47,917 bases of DNA from DATAFO01 sp046728015 (GTDB lineage: Bacteria > Actinomycetota > Thermoleophilia > Solirubrobacterales > 70-9), in NCBI GenBank assembly GCA_046728015.1, contig JBKPDQ010000122.1, forward strand, positions 1 through 47,917. The letters are read 5' to 3'. The translations under genes were made by a program, and so were the position numbers. The notes beneath the pieces are model-generated. The model was not told where the DNA came from. It saw only the letters and a program-made list of their open reading frames with translations, and searched no databases. This document shows positions 1 to 6,337 of the stretch, piece after piece. Position 1 is the first letter of the stretch. The number at the start of each line of letters is the position of its first letter.

Positions 1-18
1 GATGTGTATAAGAGACAG
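1..18 (+). other. Residual Tn5/Nextera mosaic-end adapter sequence
   Basis: The first 18 bases equal the last 18 bases of the 19-bp Tn5 mosaic end used in Nextera libraries. When translated in frame with the following gene they give the well-known artefactual N-terminus MYKRQ. They are not genomic, and the real sequence starts at about base 19. Confidence 0.97.
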
Positions 19-717
19 GTCTGCGCCCGGCGCCCGCGCGTGCACGTGCTGACGACCGGCGACGAGCTCCAGCCGCCCGGCGAGCCGCTTCGCTTCGGCG
101 CGATCCGAAACTCCAATGCGCATTCCGTGCCGCCGCTGGCCGAGGTGGCAGGAGCGGAGCTCGTGCGCGTCGAAATGGTTCCCGACGACCCCGCGTCCAC
201 GCGCGAGGCGCTGGAGCGGGCGCTGGCGGCGGACGTCGCGGTGGTCTGCGGCGGCGTGTCGATCGGCGAGCACGATCACGTGCGTGCGGCATTGGATGAA
301 CTGGGCGCCGGGCAGGTGTTCTGGGGCGTCGCGCTGCGGCCCGGGAAGCCGACCTGGTTTGGAACGCGGAACGGGACGCTGATCTTCGGACTTCCGGGCA
401 ACCCTGTCTCGGCGATGGTCACCTTCCAGCTCTTCGTCCGGCCGGCGATCAGGGCCATGCTGGGGGCGCGCGAGGTCGTCGACCGGGCGACCGCGATCCT
501 CGACGAGGACTATCCGAAGCAACCGGGCCGCGCGCACCTCGTGCGCTGCCGCCTCAAGCTGCGGGACGACGGCTGGCACGCTCGGCCAACGGGCGCACAG
601 GGCTCCCACGTGCTGACGTCGATGCTCGGCGCCGACGCCCTCGCCGTGATCCCCACCGCGGCCGAGACCGTGCGCGCCGGCGAGCGGGTCGCGATCGAGA
701 TGCTGCCGCGGCCATAA
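19..717 (+). CDS. moeA: Molybdopterin molybdenumtransferase MoeA, 5'-truncated
   Basis: MoeA inserts molybdate into adenylylated molybdopterin, the last step of molybdenum cofactor synthesis in the cytoplasm. The 232 codons present cover the MoCF-binding domain and C-terminal domain IV. Visible motifs are TTGDEL near the start, GGVSIGEHDH, RPGKPTWFG and GLPGNPVSA, all typical of the family. Full-length MoeA is about 400 residues, so roughly the N-terminal 40% is missing beyond the contig edge. The apparent ATG at base 4 lies in adapter sequence and is not a start. The moaD-E-C fusion follows 8 bp downstream, so this is a cofactor operon. Confidence 0.92.
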   Translation, partial: VCARRPRVHVLTTGDELQPPGEPLRFGAIRNSNAHSVPPLAEVAGAELVRVEMVPDDPASTREALERALAADVAVVCGGVSIGEHDHVRAALDELGAGQVFWGVALRPGKPTWFGTRNGTLIFGLPGNPVSAMVTFQLFVRPAIRAMLGAREVVDRATAILDEDYPKQPGRAHLVRCRLKLRDDGWHARPTGAQGSHVLTSMLGADALAVIPTAAETVRAGERVAIEMLPRP

Positions 718-725
718 TCGGCAGG

Positions 726-1880
726 GTGACGATCCAGGTGCGCCTGTTCGCGATGCTGCGCGAGCGCGCGGGGCGCGACTCGCTCGAGCTGGAAGTGCCC
801 GACGGCGCCACGGTCGGTGACGCGATGGCGCTGCTGGCGCGCGAGCCCGGGCTCGACGCCGTGCTGGATCGGCTGCCCGTGCGGGCCGCGCGCAACCGCG
901 AGTATGTCGATGAGGGTGAGCGGCTCGAGCCGGGCGACGAGCTGGCACTGATTCCCCCGGTGAGCGGAGGGTCAGATCATCACGCGCGGGTGACCGATGA
1001 GCCGCTGTCGATCGAGCACGTCTCTGCCGCGGTTGGCCTGCCGGGCGCCGGGGCGATCGTCGTCTTCGCCGGCACGACGCGCGAGGTGGAGCGGCTCGAG
1101 TACGAGGCCTACCGGGAGATGGCCGAGGAGCGGATCGCGACGATCCTCGACGACTGCGTCGTCAGGCACGGCCTCGAGGCGGCGGCGGCAGAGCATCGGG
1201 TGGGGTCGGTCCCCCTCGGCGAGCCGAGCGTCGTAGTGGCGGTAGCCGCGGCTCACCGCGGCGAGGCGTTCGCCGGTGCGCGCGAAGCGATCGATCGGAT
1301 CAAAGCGGAGGCGCCGATCTGGAAGCGGGAGGTCGAGGGCTCCGGCGATGCCGAGCGCGCGCGCTGGGTGGAGGGGACTGCGCCCGAGCCCGCCGCGGCA
1401 GCGGCCGGGCTCACCCATCTCGACCCCGCCGGCCGCGCGCGGATGGTCGACGTCGGCGCCAAGCCGGAGACCGAGCGGCGCGCTCGGGCGGAGGCTCGGC
1501 TGCGAATGTCGGTCGAGACCGCGCGGGCCGTCGAGCGCGGCGAGGCGCCGAAGGGCGACGTGCTCGGCACGGCACGGCTGGCCGGGATCCAAGCCGCAAA
1601 GCGAACCTGGGAGCTGATCCCGCTCGCCCATCCCCTCGCCCTCGACTTCGTCGACGTGGAGGCGCGGGTCGAGGCCGCCGACGGCGTCGTCCTGCTCGCC
1701 GCCGAGGCGGGGACCACGGCCCGGACGGGCGTGGAGATGGAAGCCATGACCGCGTGCGCGGTCGCCGCCCTGGCGGTCTACGACATGGTCAAGGGGCTGG
1801 AGCGGGGCGTCTCGATCGAGGCGATCGAGCTCGTTCACAAGAGCGGAGGCCGGAGCGGCGAATGGAGGCGCACGGGGTGA
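726..1880 (+). CDS. MoaD-MoaE-MoaC fusion protein (molybdopterin synthase plus cPMP synthase)
   Basis: One 384-residue reading frame carries three molybdopterin biosynthesis enzymes. Residues 1-82 are MoaD, a ubiquitin fold ending in PPVSGG. Residues about 91-213 are MoaE, with VVFAGTTREVE, LEYEAYREMAEE, HRVGSVPLGE and the catalytic lysines in KAEAPIWKRE. Residues about 229-384 are MoaC, with AGIQAAKRTWELIPLAHPL, GVEMEAMTA, YDMVKGL and KSGGRSGEW. MoaC normally has Cys in 'PLCHPL'; here it is Ala. MoaD needs a free C-terminal Gly-Gly for thiocarboxylation, so proteolysis after residue 82 is probably required, as reported for mycobacterial MoaX (a MoaD-MoaE fusion). An in-frame GTG at 1368 could start a separate MoaC, but no ribosome site is seen there. 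Confidence 0.9.
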   Translation: MTIQVRLFAMLRERAGRDSLELEVPDGATVGDAMALLAREPGLDAVLDRLPVRAARNREYVDEGERLEPGDELALIPPVSGGSDHHARVTDEPLSIEHVSAAVGLPGAGAIVVFAGTTREVERLEYEAYREMAEERIATILDDCVVRHGLEAAAAEHRVGSVPLGEPSVVVAVAAAHRGEAFAGAREAIDRIKAEAPIWKREVEGSGDAERARWVEGTAPEPAAAAAGLTHLDPAGRARMVDVGAKPETERRARAEARLRMSVETARAVERGEAPKGDVLGTARLAGIQAAKRTWELIPLAHPLALDFVDVEARVEAADGVVLLAAEAGTTARTGVEMEAMTACAVAALAVYDMVKGLERGVSIEAIELVHKSGGRSGEWRRTG

Positions 1881-2374
1881 GCGAGGTCCGCGCCGCGGTG
1901 ATCACGGTCTCTTCCTCGCTGGCCCGTGGGGAGGGCGAGGACGAGAGCGGGCCGGCGCTCGTCGCCTTCGCCGAGCGCGTCGGCGCCAGGGTGATCGACC
2001 ACGAAACGGTGCCCGACGAGCGCGAGTTGATCGAGGGGCGGTTGCGTTACTGGTCCGACCACGGCGGCTGCGAGCTCGTGCTCACGACCGGCGGCACCGG
2101 GCTCTCGCCGGACGACGTCACTCCAGAGGCAACCCGGGCGGCGATCGAGCGCGAAGCCCCGGGGATCGCCGAGGCCATGCGCGCGGCCTCCCGCGAGCAC
2201 ACCGACAAGTGGATGCTCTCGCGTGGTGTCGCCGGCACACGCGGGCGCACGCTGATCGTCAACTTCCCCGGCAACCCACCGAGCATCGAGCAGGCCGGCG
2301 CGGCAATCGCCGACGCCCTGCCCCACGCCCTGGCGCTGCTCGCGCGCGACGACGCCGGCCACAAGCACGACTAA
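1877..2374 (+). CDS. moaB: MoaB/Mog-family molybdopterin adenylyltransferase-like protein
   Basis: This MoaB/MogA-fold protein of 165 residues would activate molybdopterin by adenylylation or assist metal insertion. Motifs seen are VITVSSS at the N-terminus, TTGGTGLSPDDVTPEAT in the middle (the family molybdopterin-binding loop) and NFPGNPPS near the C-terminus. I chose GTG 1877: it overlaps the preceding stop as GTGA and has GGAGG at 1864-1868 at good spacing. An ATG at 1862 is possible but lacks such a site. It is the third gene of the cofactor operon. Confidence 0.85.
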   Translation: MSEVRAAVITVSSSLARGEGEDESGPALVAFAERVGARVIDHETVPDERELIEGRLRYWSDHGGCELVLTTGGTGLSPDDVTPEATRAAIEREAPGIAEAMRAASREHTDKWMLSRGVAGTRGRTLIVNFPGNPPSIEQAGAAIADALPHALALLARDDAGHKHD

Positions 2375-2509
2375 CCCGCCGAATTTCGCCGTTTCGACGC
2401 CTTGCTCACGCAGCGCGTGGGAAAGGCGTCAACCACGCGGAGGGAGTCGCCAGGACAGGGAACGGCCGGCCCAAAGCGAAGTCCACACCGTGATCTCGGC
2501 CGTGATCAT

Positions 2510-2851
2510 GTGGCGACGGCTGGTGCGCGCGATGCCTACGCGCTGCGCGAGGAAGACTTCGGGCCCGTGCTCGGAGCCGGCGGATTCCTCATCGCGGTTG
2601 GGACGATCACCTACTCGCTCGGAAACGGCTGGAACGTGGTCGATGCCCTGTACTTCGCCGTTGCCACCCTGACCACCGCGAGCATCGCCGACCCGGACCT
2701 GGTCCTCCAGGACGGCTGGCTGAAGCTCTTCACGATCTTCTACGTGTTGATCGGCATCGGGATTCTGGTCGAGGTTGTGCGGCGATTCGGCACCGCCTTC
2801 GTCGAGATCCGACGCGAAGAGCGGTCCGAGCGTCCTCGAGCGTCGAGTTAG
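2510..2851 (+). CDS. Small two-TM potassium-channel-like membrane protein with degenerate filter
   Basis: About 113 residues from a GTG start. There are two hydrophobic helices (about 19-36 and 71-90) around a pore-loop-like segment, the plan of a minimal 2TM ion channel (Ion_trans_2 family). The pore loop reads FAVATLTTASIADPD, where K+ channels have TxTTVGYGD, so the GYG filter is absent. The C-terminus is charged and cytoplasmic. The start is uncertain: no clear Shine-Dalgarno is visible, and a longer frame reaches a TTG at 2402. It runs convergently towards the sigma-factor gene. Conduction of K+ cannot be assumed. Confidence 0.6.
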   Translation: MATAGARDAYALREEDFGPVLGAGGFLIAVGTITYSLGNGWNVVDALYFAVATLTTASIADPDLVLQDGWLKLFTIFYVLIGIGILVEVVRRFGTAFVEIRREERSERPRASS

Positions 2852-2885
2852 TCCGGCCTCGCCTGACAAAGTCGACGCTTGCCGC

Positions 2886-3929
2886 TCAGGCCGCCGCTGC
2901 GAGCTCGTCCAGCTCGCGTTCCTGGGCGAGGCGCTCCAGGGCGCGGGTCTCGATCTGCCGGACTCGGTGCGGCGGGATGTCCAACCGCCGGGCGACCGCT
3001 TCGGCCGACGTCGGCTCGTCGCCATTGATGCCGAAGCGCTGCTTGACGACCTCGCGCTCGGTCTCGGGCAGGCGGCCGAGGGCTCTGTGCACGGCTTCCT
3101 CCCTGAGGCTGATCTCGACCTCCTCGGCGACCGGGGCGTCCTCGCCGGCCAGCAGCTCGCCGAGCGTGGTGTCGCCTTCCTCCCCCACGGGGCGATCGAG
3201 ACTCGTGACCGCCCGCGGCGCCTCTCGCAACCGCCGGATCTCACCGGGAGCGACGTCGGCCGCCTCAGCGAGCTCCTCATCGGTCGGCGGGCTTCCGTGC
3301 GCGGCCTCGAACTCGCGCTCCGCTCGGGCGACCTTCCGCTGAAGCTGCGCCATGGTCGTGGGGATTCGAATCGCTCGCGCCCGGGCGTCGACGGCTCGCT
3401 GAAGCGCCTGGCGAATCCAGTACGTCGCGTAGGTGGAGAACTTGAACCCCTTTCGCCAGTCGAACTTTTCCGCGGCGCGGATCAGACCGAGGACACCCTC
3501 CTGGATCAGGTCGAGGAGGGAGAGCCCCTGGTTCTGGTAGCGCTTCGCGTTCGCGACCACCAGCCGCAGGTTGGAGTTGATCAGCGTCTCCTTGGCCTCC
3601 AGGTCGCCGCGCTCGATCCGCTTCGCTAGCTCGACCTCCTGCTCGCGGGTCAGCAGCGGATACCGGCTCGCCTCGCGCAGGAACAGCTGGAGCGCATCGG
3701 TCGTGGTCTCCGCCAGCGCACCGTTTCGGTACTCGGTATTGGGCGCGTCCCGCCCGCAGTCGTCGCGCAGGGTGATGCCGCGCTCCTGCAGCGCGTCGTG
3801 GAGCCTTCCGACGTCGTCGGTGTCCAGCTCGTCGGCGTCGATCGCCTGCTCGACCTCGGACAGCTCGACGCACCCGTCCTCGTCGGCGAGGGCGGCGAGC
3901 CGCTCGATCTCGGCGGTGTCGAGAGCCAC
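2886..3929 (-). CDS. RNA polymerase sigma factor, RpoD/SigA family
   Basis: A 347-residue sigma-70 factor. Residues 1-57 resemble a short region 1.1. Region 1.2 lies at about 78-107. Regions 2.1-2.4 are at about 112-183, with LIQEGVLGLIRAAEKFD for core binding and STYATYWIRQALQRAV for -10 recognition. Region 3 is at about 185-250. Region 4 is at about 280-345, with the -35 helix-turn-helix around TSAEAVARRLDIPPHRVRQI. Start is GTG. The architecture fits a primary or closely related group 2 sigma factor; which one cannot be told from one gene. It is transcribed in the same direction as the tRNA-Pro upstream. Confidence 0.9.
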   Translation of the reverse strand: MALDTAEIERLAALADEDGCVELSEVEQAIDADELDTDDVGRLHDALQERGITLRDDCGRDAPNTEYRNGALAETTTDALQLFLREASRYPLLTREQEVELAKRIERGDLEAKETLINSNLRLVVANAKRYQNQGLSLLDLIQEGVLGLIRAAEKFDWRKGFKFSTYATYWIRQALQRAVDARARAIRIPTTMAQLQRKVARAEREFEAAHGSPPTDEELAEAADVAPGEIRRLREAPRAVTSLDRPVGEEGDTTLGELLAGEDAPVAEEVEISLREEAVHRALGRLPETEREVVKQRFGINGDEPTSAEAVARRLDIPPHRVRQIETRALERLAQERELDELAAAA

Positions 3930-4001
3930 GTCTCAGCTCTGGACGTGCGTTGTCATCGCCCACGGGATACCCCGGCCCAGGGGGCAGAAACGGAGGCGGG
4001 A

Positions 4002-4023
4002 ACGCGCGGGTGGATTCGCGCGT
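4002..4023 (-). terminator. Hairpin downstream of tRNA-Pro
   Basis: A perfect 7-bp stem (ACGCGCG/CGCGCGT) with an 8-base loop begins 14 bp after the tRNA 3' end on the minus strand. No T tract follows. It may end or process the tRNA transcript before the sigma-factor gene. Confidence 0.4.
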
Positions 4024-4036
4024 GCGGTGAAGGCAA

Positions 4037-4110
4037 TCGGGGCGCCCGGATTTGAACCGGGGACCTCACCGACCCGAACGGTGCGCGCTACCAGGCTGCG
4101 CCACGCCCCG
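4037..4110 (-). tRNA. tRNA-Pro (anticodon CGG)
   Basis: 74 nt on the minus strand. It folds with a 7-bp acceptor stem CGGGGCG/CGCCCCG and discriminator A, a D arm containing AGCCTGGTAGC, anticodon stem CACCG/CGGTG around loop TTCGGGT (anticodon CGG, reading CCG), and T arm CCCGG-TTCAAAT-CCGGG. CCA is not encoded. Confidence 0.95.
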
Positions 4111-4193
4111 AGAGGTTCCAGTATGGCGAAAAGACGCCGCGGTTCACACCTTTGACAGCGGGCCGGCAAAGGCGCCCCGGCATACTCCGTCTG

Positions 4194-4940
4194 GTGTCCG
4201 AGGGGGCGTCCACAACCACGCGGGAAGAAGGTCGCCCGCCCCTGGGCGGGGTGTTGATCACGCTCGCCGGCGTCGCCGTCCTGGCGTTGATCGTCCTCGT
4301 CGTCGAGCCGCTTCGCACCGGCGTTGGCGACGCCGTCAGCGGCAACACGAGCGGGCTGCGGGAAGAGCTGAGGGACCTTGGCTTCGCCGGCGCGCTGATC
4401 GTCTACGCGCTCGCCCTCGTGCACGCGTTCGTCTGGTATCCGGCCGAGATCCTCGACGCAGCGGCCGGCTACGTCTACGACTTCTGGGTCGCGCTACCGC
4501 TCGTGATGTCGGCCTGGATCATGAACGCGTTCGTCGCCTACTGGGTGGGCAAGCACGCAGCGCGGCCGTTGCTGTTTCGCGCCTTCAACCAGGAACGCTT
4601 CGAGCGCTACGAGCGTGTCGTCCAGCGAGGCGGAGTCACGTTGCTGCTCGCAATGCGCCTCGTGCCGATCGTGCCCTTCAGCCTCTTCAGCTACGTCGCG
4701 GGTGCCGCCCGAGTGCCGCAGTGGACGTTCTTCTGGACCACGGCGATCGGCTACATCCCCATCACCGCCGTTTTCATCTACCTCGGCAGCCGACTTGAGG
4801 AGCTGTCGCTCGAGGACCCGGTGCTGTGGATCGGCGCCCTCGTCATCCTGGCCCTGTTCCTGCTCACCCGCCGTCTCGCGCGCCTGATGGGCCTGGGTTC
4901 GGGCCCTTCGACGTCCGAGAGCCCGAGCCCGCCTAGCTGA
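4194..4940 (+). CDS. VTT-domain (TVP38/TMEM64, DedA-like) membrane protein
   Basis: 248 residues from GTG 4194 (an upstream TTG at 4152 is less likely). There is an N-terminal transmembrane helix at about 17-38, then a conserved VTT/SNARE-associated core with about five more hydrophobic segments. The family signature region is seen as MRLVPIVPFSLFSYVAGAA followed by a G-Y-I-P turn. Family members are integral membrane proteins implicated in membrane homeostasis and undecaprenyl or phospholipid scrambling in some bacteria. Substrate is unknown here. The C-terminus is Ser/Pro rich and overlaps the convergent DsbA-like gene by 8 bp. Confidence 0.8.
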   Translation: MSEGASTTTREEGRPPLGGVLITLAGVAVLALIVLVVEPLRTGVGDAVSGNTSGLREELRDLGFAGALIVYALALVHAFVWYPAEILDAAAGYVYDFWVALPLVMSAWIMNAFVAYWVGKHAARPLLFRAFNQERFERYERVVQRGGVTLLLAMRLVPIVPFSLFSYVAGAARVPQWTFFWTTAIGYIPITAVFIYLGSRLEELSLEDPVLWIGALVILALFLLTRRLARLMGLGSGPSTSESPSPPS

Positions 4941-5610
4941 CCGACTGGATCGCGGCGTCAATCTCCTCGCGCTCCGGCGTCTCGACCAGCACCTCATCGC
5001 CCCCCGGCCCGGACACAACGACGGCCGGCTCGGCTGGCAGCTCCAGCTCCGCCGCCAGGCGCGCGTCGGCCTCCACGCGCTCCGCCACCTCGCTGCTGTC
5101 GAGGTCCTCCTCCCACTGGTCGGTCTCCAGCTCGGGCACCGCCTCGGCGAGCTCGCGCAGCAGCTCATCGGTGACGCCCTCCTCCGCGGCGAGATCCTGG
5201 TTTCGCAGGAAGAGGTCCGCGTACTGCCATTGGCGTCCCTGCTCGCCCGCGGCGGTCGCGGCGTACGCCGCCCGCACCGTATCGTGGCCGCTGATCGCGA
5301 AGTGGCGCAGCTCGAAGCGGACGTCGTCGGTGCGCGCGTACTCCTCGATCAGTGGATCGACCTCCTCGAGCTGAAAGTCGGCACAGGGCGTGCACTGGAG
5401 GTCGTTGAAGACGGTCACGGTGACCGGTGCCTCCTCGGGCCCCAGGTAGGCGCCGTCTTGCTCAATGCCCCCGAGCAGGCGCTGGACCTCGTTCACGCCA
5501 CCGACGTCCGCGGGTTGGGGGCCTCCCTCGCCGACTGCGATGGTGACGATCGCGGCGACGAGGCCGATGGCGCCAAGCGCGAGCGCCACGCGCGGAACCC
5601 AGGGGCTCAT
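4933..5610 (-). CDS. Membrane-anchored DsbA-like thioredoxin-fold protein
   Basis: 225 residues. Residues 9-26 are a hydrophobic signal anchor, and the rest is predicted to be extracytoplasmic. The thioredoxin_4/DsbA fold starts at about residue 61 (APVTVTVFNDLQCTPC). The redox motif is C73-T-P-C76. The C-terminal part contains a LPAEPAVVVSG segment that supplies the cis-Pro-like region. It probably oxidises or isomerises disulfides in exported proteins. The small gene at 5630-5893 ends 19 bp upstream on the same strand, suggesting co-transcription. Confidence 0.8.
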   Translation of the reverse strand: MSPWVPRVALALGAIGLVAAIVTIAVGEGGPQPADVGGVNEVQRLLGGIEQDGAYLGPEEAPVTVTVFNDLQCTPCADFQLEEVDPLIEEYARTDDVRFELRHFAISGHDTVRAAYAATAAGEQGRQWQYADLFLRNQDLAAEEGVTDELLRELAEAVPELETDQWEEDLDSSEVAERVEADARLAAELELPAEPAVVVSGPGGDEVLVETPEREEIDAAIQSVS

Positions 5611-5629
5611 GCGGGCGCTCCCGGCGCGC

Positions 5630-5893
5630 CTATCCCGCCACCGCCTTGTAGTAGCGGACCGCCAGGCCGGTCAGCAGCGTCTCGAACGCCTCCTGGACGG
5701 GGCTTTCGTGCTCGGCCGCGTAGGCGGCGAGGCCGCGGCTCTCGATCTGCTCGCTGCGGGCGACGACTTCGTCGACCAGCTCCGGGCTCTGGTCGCAGAA
5801 GTAGGCGCCGATCGAGTAGAGCTCGGTCTCCATCAGCGAGTCGATGAAGTCCGAGCCGGTGCCGGCGGAGCTGAGCTGAGATTCCTCGGCCAT
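5630..5893 (-). CDS. Hypothetical 87-residue helical protein
   Basis: The product is not recognised. It reads as an acidic, mostly helical soluble protein without a signal peptide. The ATG at 5893 is the most reasonable start, although no clear ribosome site is visible; the longer open frame extends into the promoter region of the divergent gene. It precedes the DsbA-like gene by 19 bp, so it may be the first gene of that pair. There is a single Cys in AYFCDQ. No function is proposed. Confidence 0.5.
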   Translation of the reverse strand: MAEESQLSSAGTGSDFIDSLMETELYSIGAYFCDQSPELVDEVVARSEQIESRGLAAYAAEHESPVQEAFETLLTGLAVRYYKAVAG

Positions 5894-5960
5894 GGGCGAG
5901 ACATCGTAGGGTTCGGACGTGGCCGGGTATCGCCGACACCGCAATTTCCGGCCAATTCCA

Positions 5961-5989
5961 TTGACACGTCCGCCCGAAGCGTTAACACT
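5961..5989 (+). promoter_or_regulatory. Sigma-70 type promoter for the small HTH gene
   Basis: A perfect -35 box TTGACA at 5961-5966 is followed, 16-17 bp later, by TAACAC/AACACT at 5983-5989 as a weak -10. Transcription would run into the gene at 6023. The -35 is exact in otherwise GC-rich sequence, which makes chance less likely. Confidence 0.55.
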
Positions 5990-6022
5990 TCCAAACAGAG
6001 GATTTTCGACAGGAGGAGACAC

Positions 6023-6205
6023 GTGGCCATTCACCTGACGCCGACCGAACTCGCCGAGGAAGTCAACATGAAGCGGCGGGAGGTGATCTCCAAGTGCATG
6101 GAGATGGGCGTACCGATTTTCAACGGCCGCATCGACAAGACCCTCTTCGTCTCCTCACTGCGCCAGTTCACGCAAGAGGCCAAGCAGCCTCAAGCGGCCG
6201 CCTGA
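6023..6205 (+). CDS. Small IF2_N / winged-helix-like protein (60 residues)
   Basis: A 60-residue protein starting at GTG 6023 behind a strong Shine-Dalgarno AGGAGGA (6011-6017). The segment LTPTELAEEVNMKRREVISK, followed by a C-M-E-M-G-V turn, has the spacing of the IF2_N helical domain (compare 'xxELAKELxxxxKEVxxKLxELG' in IF-2) and also of a small helix-turn-helix. The longer upstream frame is a shadow. The good promoter and ribosome site suggest high expression. Nucleic-acid binding is likely but the target is unknown. It is followed by a terminator-like hairpin, so it is probably monocistronic. Confidence 0.7.
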   Translation: MAIHLTPTELAEEVNMKRREVISKCMEMGVPIFNGRIDKTLFVSSLRQFTQEAKQPQAAA

Positions 6206-6210
6206 ACAAC

Positions 6211-6249
6211 CCCGCCGACATCCTCCGCTTCGCGTCCGGTGTCGGCGGG
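6211..6249 (+). terminator. Stem-loop after the small HTH gene
   Basis: Perfect 10-bp inverted repeat CCCGCCGACA (6211-6220) / TGTCGGCGGG (6240-6249) with a 19-base loop, starting 5 bp after the stop codon. There is no T tract, as is common for actinobacterial terminators. Confidence 0.6.
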
Positions 6250-6337
6250 CTAGGGCCTGTTACCGGACCCGGCAGGCCGTAGGCGTGGACAGCAGGTAGT
6301 TTTCCCCTCCCAAGCCCGAGGAGGAGAGAGAGCATCC

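Noticed and set aside
4..18. ATG at base 4 as the start of moeA
   Set aside because: It lies within the Tn5/Nextera mosaic end; the MYKRQ sequence is a known artefact.
1754..1876. Longer N-terminus for moaB
   Set aside because: It would overlap the end of the MoaC domain and is Arg/Gly-rich shadow sequence; GTG 1877 has a good ribosome site.
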